In this document: in pieces, positions 16,161 to 26,163 of the stretch
Layout of the letters: the number at the start of each line of letters is the position of its first letter
How positions within the stretch are numbered: the first letter of the stretch is position 1
Source of the DNA: Falsiroseomonas sp050563525
GTDB taxonomy: Bacteria; Pseudomonadota; Alphaproteobacteria; Acetobacterales; Acetobacteraceae
Direction: 5' to 3'
Length of the DNA: 64,000 nucleotides
NCBI RefSeq assembly: GCF_050563525.1
Contig: NZ_JBNXUN010000012.1
Location: 62,001-126,000, forward strand
Translations under genes and position numbers: made by a program
Notes under the pieces: model-generated
Told to the model about the DNA's origin: nothing
Seen by the model: the letters and a program-made list of their open reading frames with translations, nothing else
Database searches by the model: none

Positions 16161-17948
16161 TCATGCCGGTTGGCGCACGGGATCGAGCAGGTCGAAGGCA
16201 AGACCGCTGGCGGCCTCGCCTTGGCCGATGCGCTTGCGCCGTCCCAGCCACAGCAGACGCGCCCCATCGGGCCCGCGGGTGTACTGAAACGACCGGGTGA
16301 GGACCAATCCGGCGCGCGGTACCTCCTGCTCCGCCAGCAGGAAGGCACCATCCCTGGGTTGCAGTACGGCGGCGAGCGGCGTTTCCTCGTTCGCCTGCAA
16401 CTGCAGGGCGCGCTGCGCATCGGGACCGCTCTCGTCAGCCGCCGTAGCGGTGACGCGGCGCAGGCGGCGCAGGCGCAGCTTCACGCCGCCGACCCGATCC
16501 GGGTCGCGCTCCGGTACCAGCGGAAACCAGCGCAACGGCACCGGGCTCTGCAGCCGGTAGATCGCCGCGGCCGTAAGCTCCGCCTCGCCCTCCGGCCGCT
16601 GCCACAGCAAGGCGCCCTCCGGCGCGGCGAGCGCCTTGCCGTCGAGCGGCACGGACGTCAGTCCCGGCACACGCCGTTCGACGGCCCAGGCAAGATTGGC
16701 GGCCTCGTCGCGGAACAGCGCAACCTCCTCGATCGGATCGCCCTCCAGCACACCTGCTGTGACCGAGGGCAGCATGAAAAGCGGCTCCGCGACCCGGTCC
16801 TGCACCGAAGGGTCGAACATCGCCCAGCCGCCCGGCCCTGGCGCCGCCCGGCCGATCTGCTGCGTCACGCCGAAGCAGTCCGTGACCGAAAGCCCCGACA
16901 CACGGCATGCGACACCGTAGGGCAGGCGCAGCGGAAGCTGGAACCAGTCCGTACCGGAGACCAGCAGGAATTCCAGCGCGAGCATCGTCGCGATGCCGGC
17001 CGGTCCGGCCGAAACGCCGGCGAGCGGCGCGCCGCCCAACTCCATCTCCCAGTAGCGGTCGGCAGGCATCCCGGCGAAGGTCACGGGCGCGGGCATGCGC
17101 GTGACGAAATGCGCCACCGCCGCCCCGCCGCCGCCGGCGGAGGCAGCCTGGTCGAAGGACCACCAGTCGAGCCGGCCATCCGCATAGCCTTCCGCCGGGA
17201 GTGGCGTGACGCCTCCATCGGGCTCCACGGCTTCGAGTGTAAAGCGGTAGGCGAGGCGCTCGGCATCCCAGGCCGATGCGCCGTCGCGCTCCGAAAGCAG
17301 GGTTCGCCAGTGCCCGAGCCATGCGGTCGCGGCGCGCAACGTGGCGTCGCGGGACGTCTCCGGCACGGCGACCGTATCGGGCAATGCCGCGGCGCCTGCC
17401 ACCTGCTCCGCCGCCACAAGCGCGGCCGCCAGGGCCGCTCCGTCGAGCGCGCCGGCAGCGAGCGCCCGGAAGCGTTGCCCGGCCATGTCGCGCGCGGCAA
17501 GCGCATCCGGCTCCGGCGGACTGAAGGGAAAGGCGGCGCGGAACACCGGCAGCAACGCCGCCGCGCCCTCCAGGGCGAGGGCACGGCCGAAATCGATGCC
17601 CGCCTCGGCGGCGAGCGCCGCGTAGGCGGCGCGCGCCGGCTCTGCCTCGATGACTGGCTCGATCGGTGCCCCGCCGGTCTCCGCGCCGCCTCCGGCGACC
17701 CTGAGCGGCGCGGACTGCCAGGCGAGGGTCGCCGAGACCGGCGAGCCGGCGTCGTTGCCCAGCAGTTCGGCGAACTGCCATTGCCGCCCGATCATCCAGA
17801 GCGGGTCGGCGATTCGCGCATCCAGCCCGGGCGCCATGTCGAGCGCGGCGGGCGAGACCTCCAGCCGCTGCCAGCGCGTGATGCTGGGCTCAAGCACGAA
17901 CAGCGTGGCATCGGCCTTGATCGCAGCGGTACCGACCAGGATGGGCAT
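16161..17948 (-). CDS. uncharacterised 595-aa protein, last gene of giant-protein operon
   Basis: I do not recognise a functional domain. There is no signal peptide or membrane segment. The N-terminal region contains a striking block, DPLWMIGRQWQFAELLGNDA (residues about 48-67), which I recall as conserved in other uncharacterised bacterial proteins. The rest is rich in Ala, Trp and acidic residues, with possible beta regions such as DRLAPLRLPYG-like segments in the middle and an Arg-rich RLRRLRRV stretch near residue 505. It starts 3 nt after the stop of the 1596-aa gene and ends 29 nt from the convergent oxidoreductase gene. Coding is clear from the coupling and amino-acid usage; function is unknown. 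Confidence 0.8.
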   Translation of the reverse strand: MPILVGTAAIKADATLFVLEPSITRWQRLEVSPAALDMAPGLDARIADPLWMIGRQWQFAELLGNDAGSPVSATLAWQSAPLRVAGGGAETGGAPIEPVIEAEPARAAYAALAAEAGIDFGRALALEGAAALLPVFRAAFPFSPPEPDALAARDMAGQRFRALAAGALDGAALAAALVAAEQVAGAAALPDTVAVPETSRDATLRAATAWLGHWRTLLSERDGASAWDAERLAYRFTLEAVEPDGGVTPLPAEGYADGRLDWWSFDQAASAGGGGAAVAHFVTRMPAPVTFAGMPADRYWEMELGGAPLAGVSAGPAGIATMLALEFLLVSGTDWFQLPLRLPYGVACRVSGLSVTDCFGVTQQIGRAAPGPGGWAMFDPSVQDRVAEPLFMLPSVTAGVLEGDPIEEVALFRDEAANLAWAVERRVPGLTSVPLDGKALAAPEGALLWQRPEGEAELTAAAIYRLQSPVPLRWFPLVPERDPDRVGGVKLRLRRLRRVTATAADESGPDAQRALQLQANEETPLAAVLQPRDGAFLLAEQEVPRAGLVLTRSFQYTRGPDGARLLWLGRRKRIGQGEAASGLAFDLLDPVRQPA

Positions 17949-17951
17949 TGC

Positions 17952-20900
17952 TCACTCCCTCCCGGCCACGAAGGCCGACAGCGTCAGGTTCACCTTGTCG
18001 AACTTGGTCGCGAGATCCACCGAGACCGACTGGCCCGCGACATTGCGCGGCACCAGCGTCGTCGGCAGCACAGCGCCGTGGCCCGCGATATCCTCCGGCG
18101 CCAGCAGCCGCAGCCGCGCCAGGTCGAAGGCCTCCCGCACCGCGGCGAGCAGCGCGTCGGTCGACCAACCCTGGGCGCCGAGCCCGGGATCGAGCGCGAG
18201 CAGGATGGATTGCGGTGGCCTGGCGCCGGGCGCGTCGTGGTGGAAGGTGACGGAGGTGGTGACGCGGCGCTCCGGGATCGCTTCCACCCAGGAATCGATG
18301 GCGAAGCCGGCGAACGGCGCGTCCAGCGCCACATCCGCGGACCCTGTGTCGCCCAGCAGTACGGCGGCAAGCAGCGTCGCCCGCGGCGGCCGTTCGGGAT
18401 CGGCGAATGGCAGGGCGACCCAGCGCTGTCCCGGTTGCAGCGGAAGCTGGACCAGATTCGCCGTGGCCCCGGCTTCGTGCCCAGTAAGGCTCGCTGCATC
18501 GAGTGCGCCCAGCAGCGCGCGCATGCGCGGCCGCACCATCGCCATGGCGCGCTGCCAGCGCACGATCTCGAAGGCGCCACCGGGGCCGAGCAGCTCCGCC
18601 CGCTGGCCGAGGCTCGCCTCGCAGGCGGCCGCCTCCTCGGGCGGCAGGCTGAAGGGCGGCAGGATGGGGAAGCCGGCGCCGAAGACCCGGCGGATCGCCT
18701 CGGCATCGGCGGCCACGGCCTCGCCGGGTGATTCGGTCCCCTCGGCCTCGGCCTGCGTGGCATCGGCGAGCCGCGTCGCGCAGCGCTGGCGGAGCGCCTC
18801 CAGCGAGGCGCGGGCGGCTTCGACCGCAAGCGCCACGGCCTCCTCGGCCATGCGCTCCGGTGTAGGATCCGCATGAACCAGGGCCGGTACCTCCGCCAGG
18901 GCCGAGGCGGTGCGCAGCGCCTCCAGCCGCGCGGCGCGGTCCGCCGCGGCATCCAGCGCCGCTACTGCGTTGGTGACCGCGTTCTCAAGCGCCTGGACGC
19001 GGGCCCGCAGCGCGGCCCGCTCGACGCCATCGGCCACGGGGCCGCGCGGCGGGACGATGTCGCGGCAGTTCGCTGCAGGGCGGTCGAAGAGGGCTTCGCG
19101 AGCGGCGATGAGCAGCGCGAGCAGGGCGGCCAGCCCGAATGCCTCGGCCCCCTCCGGCGGGTCGGGCCGCATCCGCACGCGCCCGCCGGCCGGCAAGGGT
19201 GCGGCGCGCCGTTCCAGCACCGCGCCCGCCCGCGCTTCCAGCCGCGAGAGCCCGCCTTCCGCCTCCGCCTCGGCCAGGCGCAGCAGACCGAGCGGAGACA
19301 GGCCGAGGTCGGTCAGCGCAAGCCCGGCCAAAGGCGTCGTCGTGCCGTCCTCGGCGACCACCTCGCCGGCCAGTGCGAAGCGGTCCGGCGGGCCGAGCAG
19401 GGACGCGGCGATGGCATTGCCGACGGGCTCCGCCTCCGCCGCGACATCGGCCGGCCAGCCTTCTGCAACCGCATCCGCGGAACGCAGCCAGAGCAGCTTC
19501 TGGGTGTAGCCCCAGGCCTCCCGTGGCGTGCGCACGCCCTGGGCCTCGGGTGGCTGTGCCTGGCGGTCCGTGACCGCCATCGCCGCGGCTGCGCGGTCGA
19601 GGTTGCCGGAGGCCAGGTGGTGCACCGCCTCGAAGGACCAGAGGTCACCGAAGGCGTCGGCCAGTTCAAGCAGCGCCTGCAGATGCGTCCGCAGCGCGGC
19701 GAGGTCGGGCTCGGCCAGGTCGAACCCCGCATGCGGGCGGAGCTTCGCGAAGAAGGCCGCGTCGTTGTCGCGTTCCTGCCACAGCATGGCGAGCGCCAGG
19801 CCATCCACCACGCCGGCCGGCGGCATCGCCTCCACCGCCTCCGGCACCGGCGCCACCACCGCGGCGGCGCCGGGCAGGGGGCAGAGGCGGCGCAGCGGGC
19901 CGATGAACTTGGCGCGCGGCTTGTCCTCCAGCAGGCGCTTCTCAAGGCGGTAGCCGAGCAACGCGCCCGCCGGCTGGCCCTGCCCCACCCCCTCCGAGAT
20001 TGCCAGGGCGTCGCGGACGCGCGCGGAATCGAGCCGCACCGCGAAGGCATCCGGTGAATCGTCGCGGTTCGCCATGTGCGCGGCCCGTATCACTGCGGCC
20101 GCCGCGCCGTGCCGCAGCGTCGGCACCTGCACGAAGCCCTCGCTGGCCTCCCCGAGCGGGTCGGGGCGCAGGTCGTGCACGATGCCCCAGCCGCCAAGAT
20201 GCAGGCCCTGCCGCGTGGCACCGCGCAGCGCTTCGAGCCGGCGGGTGGCGACCGAGGTGATCCAGGCGTCCAGCCGGTGCGATCCACAATCCAGCAGCCC
20301 GCGCAGCGCGTGGTCCAGCTCCGCCGCCGGGCGATCGGCCAGGATCTCCGCCGCCCGGCGCTGCGCATGCAGGTCGCGGAAGCCGGTCTCCGGCTCGACG
20401 GCCTGCGGCGGCAGGTGGCGGACCGCCTCCAGCCCCGCATGCACCTCCTGCGCGAGGCTCGTCGCCGCGCCGGCTCGTTGCAGGCCGAGTGCCTGCCAGG
20501 GCGTCTCGACCTGCAACAGGGCGCTGCCCGCGGGCGTGGCCTCGATTCCCGCCATCTCGGCGGCGAAGCGCTGCGTGGTGGCGATGCCAGCCTGGCGCGG
20601 CAGGTCCAGCACCAGCTTCAGGACCAGCCTCTCCACCTCATGCGCGGCGGAGACGAACAGCAGCGCCTCATAGAGCGTGTCGAAGTGATCGGCAGACTGG
20701 GCGAGCATCACCCGGTTCCGGTCCTCCTGGTCGTCGTCCCGGCTGCGGCTCAGCCCTTCGAGCCGTGCCGCAAGCTTTTCATAGGCGCGACGCGGCGCGT
20801 CGGAGCCGGCCAGCTCGGCGGCCACCCAGGGCAGGCCGCGCATCGGCACCGGCATGCGCTCCGGCAGGATGCGGGGCAGGGTGGTGTGCTCCGACACCAT

Positions 20901-22742
20901 CAGCCGTTCCTGCGACAGGCCGAGGTCCGCGAAGATCGCGCCGACCCGCAGCGCATGGAGCCTGGCCGCCTCGTCCTTCGCCGCGGTGGAGTGCAGGCGG
21001 CTCCATTCGCCGATGGTCAGCCGAACCGCACCGCGCGCCGCGACGGGGCCGCGCTTCAGGATGGCGGCCAGCACATCCGGCGTGTCCTCCCCGCGCGGGA
21101 TGTTCGCCATGCCGGGGAGTGCATCCAGCGGACGGGATGCGGCGGCGCCGGGCAGCGAAGGCGCCTCCGCCCAGCCCCGCATGCGGCCGAGCATCCGCGC
21201 CAGCCCGGCCTCGAACGCCGGCCAGGCGGCGAAGGCGGCTTCCTGCGTGCGGCGGATCGGCAGGCCGAGCACCGGCAGCAGGCCGTACGGCTGCCGGCCG
21301 ATGCGCAGCGCCGGAAGCGGGCCGGCGGGACGGAGGAAGTCCCGCACATGGCTGCGCAGCGCATCCAGCATCGGCTCCGGCACCATGCCGTCCAGCAGCT
21401 CGGCGAACCAGAAGCCGAAGACGGCGCCCCAGAGCGCGGTGTTCGCCTCGCGCGGCACCGTCTCCCGGTCGGCGGCCCCGCCGGGAAAACGGGCGAGGGA
21501 CGGGGCCAGGCCGGGGTCGAGGCCCAGCGCAAGGGCCAACCGCGCGGCTTCGGCCTCGGCGGGCAGTGGCGTCGCGGCCGGCGCGACCCAGGGCGCCGGA
21601 TGGAAGCGCTGCGCCTGCTCCGCCCGGTGCTCCGCGCCGCCGCTGCGGGCATTGGTCGGCGTGCCGGGGGCGAGGAACTCCAGGCCGTCCGCGTAGCCAT
21701 GCGCCTCGAGCTGCGCGGCGAGGCGCTGCGCGGCCTCCTCCGGCGTCATGGTCCAGTCCACGCCGAGCACGACCAGCCGCGGCACGCCGTTGGCCAGGGC
21801 GCGCCCCGCGAGATCCGCCTGTGGGATCGTCAACGCCATCCCGACCGCCTGCGCCCGCGCGAAGTCGGTGACCCAGGCGAAATCTTCGGCATCGCGCTGC
21901 GTCGCCGCGTCCGGCACGGGTGGTGGCGCCTGGTCATCGGCCTCCGCCGCGTCATCGGCCGATGCGTCCTCGGCCTCCTGCAGGGCCTCGCCGAAGGGGG
22001 CGGCGGCGAGGCTGTCCGGAATGGTCTCGCCCCAGGCCCGGTGGAAGACAGTCCAATCCGCGTCGCAGAGCAGGACGAGCCAGCGGGTCGGCAGCAGCCG
22101 GGCCTGCGCCGGGACCGGCCCGGCGGCGTCGATCCCCTCGACGTCCCGGAACTCGGGCTCGGCGGGCGGCGTGTTGCGCGGGCGCAGGCGGTCCATGACG
22201 AAGGCCGCACGCTCCGGCCGCGCCACCGCATCCACCAGCGCCGCCCAGGCCGTGGCCGCGGCCGCCGGATCCGCATGCAGCGCCGTCCAATAGGCCCGGC
22301 CCGCTGCGACCTCGGCCGGCGTCAGGACGGCGCGGTGCTGGTGCAGGTGGATCTGGTCGGGAAAGATTCGCACGCGCAGCGCCGCGACGGCGCCGGCCGC
22401 GTCGCGGTCGAAGCGGGTCTCGATCCGCACCGGCAGCAGCGCCACGGGATGGCGGGTGGAGAGGGTCCCGATCAGCGTCTCCGCACGGCGATCCATTCCG
22501 CCGAGGAGCTGCCCGATCTCGGCGGCTTGCTCCAGCCGCAGGCGCAGCGCCTGCGCGCGCTGGGCCCGCAGGTCCTGGGCCACCTGCTCGCTGGCCGCGG
22601 CCGCAACTGCATCGCCAGCGCCTCGCGCGCGTCGCGCCGCGTGTTCGGCGGCGGCGGCGCGGAGTCCGAGCGCCTCCGCCTCCCGCGCGGCAGCCTCCTC
22701 CGCCTGGCGGGCATTGCGAAAGCGGTCCAGCTCGAGTGCCAT
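17952..22742 (-). CDS. uncharacterised 1596-aa giant protein with N-terminal coiled coil
   Basis: No enzymatic domain is recognised. Residues 1 to about 90 are an Ala/Arg/Glu-rich probable coiled coil. Next come LLPVRIETRFDRD and VRIFPDQIHLHQHRAVLTPA (residues about 100-140), then LLPTRWLVLLCD. Around residue 500 is ALRIGRQPYGLLPVLGLP. Several long alternating helical and acidic-linker regions follow, and the C-terminal domain contains LLALDPGLGAQGWS. No signal peptide or membrane helix is seen. I recall similar motif sets only in uncharacterised proteins. It starts 8 nt after the 1135-aa gene and is followed 3 nt later by the 595-aa gene. Its size and lack of catalytic motifs suggest a structural or scaffold role, which is inference. 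Confidence 0.8.
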   Translation of the reverse strand: MALELDRFRNARQAEEAAAREAEALGLRAAAAEHAARRARGAGDAVAAAASEQVAQDLRAQRAQALRLRLEQAAEIGQLLGGMDRRAETLIGTLSTRHPVALLPVRIETRFDRDAAGAVAALRVRIFPDQIHLHQHRAVLTPAEVAAGRAYWTALHADPAAAATAWAALVDAVARPERAAFVMDRLRPRNTPPAEPEFRDVEGIDAAGPVPAQARLLPTRWLVLLCDADWTVFHRAWGETIPDSLAAAPFGEALQEAEDASADDAAEADDQAPPPVPDAATQRDAEDFAWVTDFARAQAVGMALTIPQADLAGRALANGVPRLVVLGVDWTMTPEEAAQRLAAQLEAHGYADGLEFLAPGTPTNARSGGAEHRAEQAQRFHPAPWVAPAATPLPAEAEAARLALALGLDPGLAPSLARFPGGAADRETVPREANTALWGAVFGFWFAELLDGMVPEPMLDALRSHVRDFLRPAGPLPALRIGRQPYGLLPVLGLPIRRTQEAAFAAWPAFEAGLARMLGRMRGWAEAPSLPGAAASRPLDALPGMANIPRGEDTPDVLAAILKRGPVAARGAVRLTIGEWSRLHSTAAKDEAARLHALRVGAIFADLGLSQERLMVSEHTTLPRILPERMPVPMRGLPWVAAELAGSDAPRRAYEKLAARLEGLSRSRDDDQEDRNRVMLAQSADHFDTLYEALLFVSAAHEVERLVLKLVLDLPRQAGIATTQRFAAEMAGIEATPAGSALLQVETPWQALGLQRAGAATSLAQEVHAGLEAVRHLPPQAVEPETGFRDLHAQRRAAEILADRPAAELDHALRGLLDCGSHRLDAWITSVATRRLEALRGATRQGLHLGGWGIVHDLRPDPLGEASEGFVQVPTLRHGAAAAVIRAAHMANRDDSPDAFAVRLDSARVRDALAISEGVGQGQPAGALLGYRLEKRLLEDKPRAKFIGPLRRLCPLPGAAAVVAPVPEAVEAMPPAGVVDGLALAMLWQERDNDAAFFAKLRPHAGFDLAEPDLAALRTHLQALLELADAFGDLWSFEAVHHLASGNLDRAAAAMAVTDRQAQPPEAQGVRTPREAWGYTQKLLWLRSADAVAEGWPADVAAEAEPVGNAIAASLLGPPDRFALAGEVVAEDGTTTPLAGLALTDLGLSPLGLLRLAEAEAEGGLSRLEARAGAVLERRAAPLPAGGRVRMRPDPPEGAEAFGLAALLALLIAAREALFDRPAANCRDIVPPRGPVADGVERAALRARVQALENAVTNAVAALDAAADRAARLEALRTASALAEVPALVHADPTPERMAEEAVALAVEAARASLEALRQRCATRLADATQAEAEGTESPGEAVAADAEAIRRVFGAGFPILPPFSLPPEEAAACEASLGQRAELLGPGGAFEIVRWQRAMAMVRPRMRALLGALDAASLTGHEAGATANLVQLPLQPGQRWVALPFADPERPPRATLLAAVLLGDTGSADVALDAPFAGFAIDSWVEAIPERRVTTSVTFHHDAPGARPPQSILLALDPGLGAQGWSTDALLAAVREAFDLARLRLLAPEDIAGHGAVLPTTLVPRNVAGQSVSVDLATKFDKVNLTLSAFVAGRE

Positions 22743-22750
22743 GGCGGCTC

Positions 22751-25700
22751 CTAGCCCGGCTTGTCCGGCAACAGCGTCGCCGCGGTGATCAGCACCCGCA
22801 CCGGGCGCTGCAGCAGCAGTCCGGCGAGGGCGCCAGCGGTCTGCAAGGCGCCCGGCACGCGGGCGGGGTCGAGATGCGCACCGGGCGGCGTCCCGGTCTG
22901 CTGCCAGTTCAGATCATCGGCCTGCGCCTGGCCCCGGAAGCCGCGGCGCCGACCGCCGGCGAGCGTTTCCGGCGCGTCGAGCCCGAAGCGCGGCTCGGTC
23001 GTCGGTTCCTGCACCACGAAGCGCCAGTGCGGATCGGCACGCAGCTCCTCCTCCCCGATGTCGAGACCGACGACGGTGATGTCGGGCTCGATCCTGAGGC
23101 GGAACAGCGTCTCGCGTAGCGTGTCCCGGGGCTGCGCCGGGTCGACCTGCACCAGCCTGCCGTTGTTGTCCGCCTTCCAGGCCAGCACTTGCGTGCCGGG
23201 ATAGCGCCGCAGCAGGTTGCCGCGCAGCACCAGCGCGATGCGCGCCTCGCCCGAGGCAAGCCGCGCGGCGAGCGGCCCGCCGGCCGGCCAGGCATGGATG
23301 TCGCGGCAGTCGAGCCGTGCCGGGTCGCGCCAGTTCCAGAACCGGGTCAGGGAGGTCCCGCGCCCATCCGTCGGATAGGTCCGCCAGAGCAGCTCCCGGT
23401 TCAACTCGTGGTTCGCGCCGACCATGAAAGCCGCGATGAAGCGGTTGTTGGCCTCCAGGGCCGCGACGCCGTCCGGGGGCAGGGAAAGCTCGCGCGGCAG
23501 CATCTGGTCCGGTGCGAAGGCGGCGAACAGGTCGGCCAGCGGCGCGCGCAACTCCGGCGCCGCCATGATCGGGTCGAGCGGCGCGCGCCCGGCGCCCCCG
23601 AGCCAGCCCGGGATGGCGATCTGCGCGCCGAGGCGGCGTCCTATGACGCGCGGTGGGTGGATGGCGGCGCGCAGGCGCTCGGCCAGGGCAGGCAGCCCGT
23701 CCGGCACGCCCCGTAGCACCGCGGCGGGCGCGACGGGCGGCAGGTCGAGACGCGAGAAGGCGAGTTCCACGCGGCGCACCGCCGCCGGGTCGCGTTCCGG
23801 CAGGGCCAGCACCGTGTCAAACAGCGGCGTCGTATCGCCGCCGACGTCGAAGACCGGGAGGTCGCGACGCTCGCGCGCCACCTCGCGCCCACGCAGCAGG
23901 ATGTCGGCGGCGCCGCCGCGGGGAATGGTGGTCTCCGCCGTGCCGGCCCGCCGCCGGGTGCGGAATCCGAGGCGCCCCTCCTCGACGCGTTGCGGCGCGA
24001 CGGCCTCGGCGAGGCGCAGCCGTAGTACGGAGCTGCCACCCTCCATCCGCTCGGTCACCGTCGCGCGCCGCCCTTCGCGCACGGCATCGAGCAGGCCAAC
24101 GGAGGCGCTGCGCGCGACTTCCACCGCGCCTGCGATGTCGCGCACGCCGCTGCCGGCCGCCGTCAGCAGTTCCTGGCGCCGACCTGCGGCATCCACGATG
24201 GAAAGCGTGGTGGAGCCGCGTTCCTGCGTCGGCTCGAGCGCGACGAGGCGCTGCGTGCCGCCGTCCCGCTGCAGCGCGACCGCCGCGGCGCGCGGCGCTA
24301 CGGCGAGCATCTCCGCCACTTGGCCGACCACCTCGGCCAGCCCCGTGCCCTGGGCGGCGGCGAAGCGCTGGAATTCGGGGAGGCGGCTTTCCGGCAGCAC
24401 GCCGATGCGGCCGAGATCGGCGCGCGGCCGGTCCGCGCGGTCGAGCGCGCCACCACCCTCCCGCAGCCGGTCCATCCCGATCACCTCCCGCCCCAGGCGG
24501 AATTCAGGGACACCCTGCCGCAGCGCCTCCTCGGCCGGGCGGAAGCCGGCGATGCCGTCGCGCCCACGCAGGGAGGGGTCGGCAATGGCCTCGCTGCGCA
24601 GCAGCGCGGCGGCAAGCCCGCGCGACGCGGCATACCGGGCGCCGGCGGCGGGCAGGTCGCGTGCCGCGAGCGAACGCTCGGCAAGGCGCATCAGCCGCCC
24701 GGCGGGGCTGGCGAGGCGGCGTGCCGCGGCATCGAAGGTGCGGTCGGGCAGGCTGGTGCGGGCGATCTCGCCGGCCACCGTCAGCGCAGCGGGCTGCCCT
24801 GCGCGGGCCGGGAAGGTGCGCGCATGCAGCACGGAGGTGATCGCCAGCACGCGCTCCGGCCGCAGGCGCCTGACGTGGCGCTCCACCAGGCGCGTGTTGA
24901 CCAGCGCGGCCAGGCGCCCGCGGTCGAGCTGCGCATTCGCCGCCAGCACCTCTCCCACCTGCTCCCACGCGGCCTGCATCAGGTCCTCCTGGTACCGGCG
25001 GACGGTGTCGGCACCGAGCCGCGCGGCGATGCGGGTGCGCGGGTCGAGGTTCAACTCGTCGAACCAGTCCGTGGCCATCCGGGCTGCATCCGGTGCGTCG
25101 CGCCGGACATGCGCGGCGCCATGCAGCGGGGGCAGGAGCTCCGCCAGGCCGTCGGGCCCGGGCTCGGCGGGCGTGGTGGCGCGGCGGACCGCCTCGACGA
25201 AAGCCGGCGGGACCTCCTGCGGGCTCACCTCCCGCCCCGGAACCTCCAGCGGCGCTTCCTGCCGGATTTCCGCCCTGTCGCCACCGGGCGGCAGCGCGGC
25301 CAGGGTGTCCGCGCGCCCATCGGCGGCGCCGAGCCAGACCAGACCGCGGCGTGCCTCCTCGCTGCCGGCTGGCGGGATGGTGGCGGGCGCGGGGGTCAGG
25401 CGGCGGGCCAGCACCTCGAAATCGCCATCCTCACCGGTTTCGAACTCCCAGTGATGATAGACGGGAAGGATCGTGGCCTGGCCAGGTTGCCACGCCTCGG
25501 TGAGCGGCGCGTCCGGGTCTCCGGCCGCCTCCCCGAGGCCCGCGCGCCGTCCCGCGTCCCAGGCCGGCACCACGCAGGCCAGCCAGCGCCGGTCCGCGGC
25601 CAGACGCCGTGGGCAGACCAGGCGCGAGACGTTCAGCTCCGGCCGCCGCGCCATCTCCGCCGCATCATCCGCGCCGCCATCGAGCGCCAGGCGTTGGCCA

Positions 25701-26158
25701 TGCGCCCAGGCCCAGGATTGCGACAGGTCGGGCAATTCGCCATCCGGGACCTCGACATAGGGCAGCGGCCGGCCCGGTCGCACGCGGACGCCCGGCACCC
25801 GGTCGCGGTCCAGCACGACGAGGACGAGCCAGGGCCGCAGCTGGTCGCGCTCAGGCTGGGTTGTGGCGACGATCCAGGGCAGGTCCGGCGGGTCGAACTC
25901 GACCGCGGTGAGCATGTTCGGTTCGAAGTCGCGTGTGCCGGGCCGTGGCTCCTGCCGCACGATCAGCCGCGGGTCGAGGCCGAGGACGTCGCCGGGGCCC
26001 AGCATCAGGAAGCGGCGGATCTGCGTGATGTTTTCCCCGGCCAGGGTGATGCCGACCGCCAACTCCGCCGTGCCGCGCGCCGGCAGGCCGCCCGCCGCGG
26101 GCGCGAGCGAACTGCCGAGGCCGCGGCGCACCCAGGAGAAGAAATGGTAGCGCTGCAT
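22751..26158 (-). CDS. uncharacterised 1135-aa giant protein
   Basis: No known domain is assigned. The N-terminus MQRYHFFSWVRRGLGSSL is followed by a region with Pro/Trp-rich blocks (FEPNMLTAVEFDPPDLPWIV, LRPWLVLVVLD). The middle is long and Arg/Ala-rich. The C-terminal third contains NRFIAAFMVGANHELNREL and then LLWRTYPTDGRGTSLTRFWN (residues about 925-965), then RDIHAWPAG and VLRGNLLRRYPGTQVLAWKA. I recall the NHE-RELLWR-YPTD-RGT pattern as recurrent in uncharacterised large proteins elsewhere. It has no signal peptide. It begins 5 nt after the 1180-aa gene and ends 8 nt before the 1596-aa gene. Function is unknown; conservation of the C-terminal block would make it the part to test first. 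Confidence 0.8.
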   Translation of the reverse strand: MQRYHFFSWVRRGLGSSLAPAAGGLPARGTAELAVGITLAGENITQIRRFLMLGPGDVLGLDPRLIVRQEPRPGTRDFEPNMLTAVEFDPPDLPWIVATTQPERDQLRPWLVLVVLDRDRVPGVRVRPGRPLPYVEVPDGELPDLSQSWAWAHGQRLALDGGADDAAEMARRPELNVSRLVCPRRLAADRRWLACVVPAWDAGRRAGLGEAAGDPDAPLTEAWQPGQATILPVYHHWEFETGEDGDFEVLARRLTPAPATIPPAGSEEARRGLVWLGAADGRADTLAALPPGGDRAEIRQEAPLEVPGREVSPQEVPPAFVEAVRRATTPAEPGPDGLAELLPPLHGAAHVRRDAPDAARMATDWFDELNLDPRTRIAARLGADTVRRYQEDLMQAAWEQVGEVLAANAQLDRGRLAALVNTRLVERHVRRLRPERVLAITSVLHARTFPARAGQPAALTVAGEIARTSLPDRTFDAAARRLASPAGRLMRLAERSLAARDLPAAGARYAASRGLAAALLRSEAIADPSLRGRDGIAGFRPAEEALRQGVPEFRLGREVIGMDRLREGGGALDRADRPRADLGRIGVLPESRLPEFQRFAAAQGTGLAEVVGQVAEMLAVAPRAAAVALQRDGGTQRLVALEPTQERGSTTLSIVDAAGRRQELLTAAGSGVRDIAGAVEVARSASVGLLDAVREGRRATVTERMEGGSSVLRLRLAEAVAPQRVEEGRLGFRTRRRAGTAETTIPRGGAADILLRGREVARERRDLPVFDVGGDTTPLFDTVLALPERDPAAVRRVELAFSRLDLPPVAPAAVLRGVPDGLPALAERLRAAIHPPRVIGRRLGAQIAIPGWLGGAGRAPLDPIMAAPELRAPLADLFAAFAPDQMLPRELSLPPDGVAALEANNRFIAAFMVGANHELNRELLWRTYPTDGRGTSLTRFWNWRDPARLDCRDIHAWPAGGPLAARLASGEARIALVLRGNLLRRYPGTQVLAWKADNNGRLVQVDPAQPRDTLRETLFRLRIEPDITVVGLDIGEEELRADPHWRFVVQEPTTEPRFGLDAPETLAGGRRRGFRGQAQADDLNWQQTGTPPGAHLDPARVPGALQTAGALAGLLLQRPVRVLITAATLLPDKPG

Positions 26159-26163
26159 CGCCC

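Noticed and set aside
16128..18731. Long open frame on the plus strand opposite the 595- and 1596-aa genes
   Set aside because: It is a shadow: Arg/Gln/Gly-rich translation with no domain, no ribosome site, and fully antisense to genes with tight operon spacing. Similar long antisense frames opposite 22.7-32 kb were rejected for the same reason.
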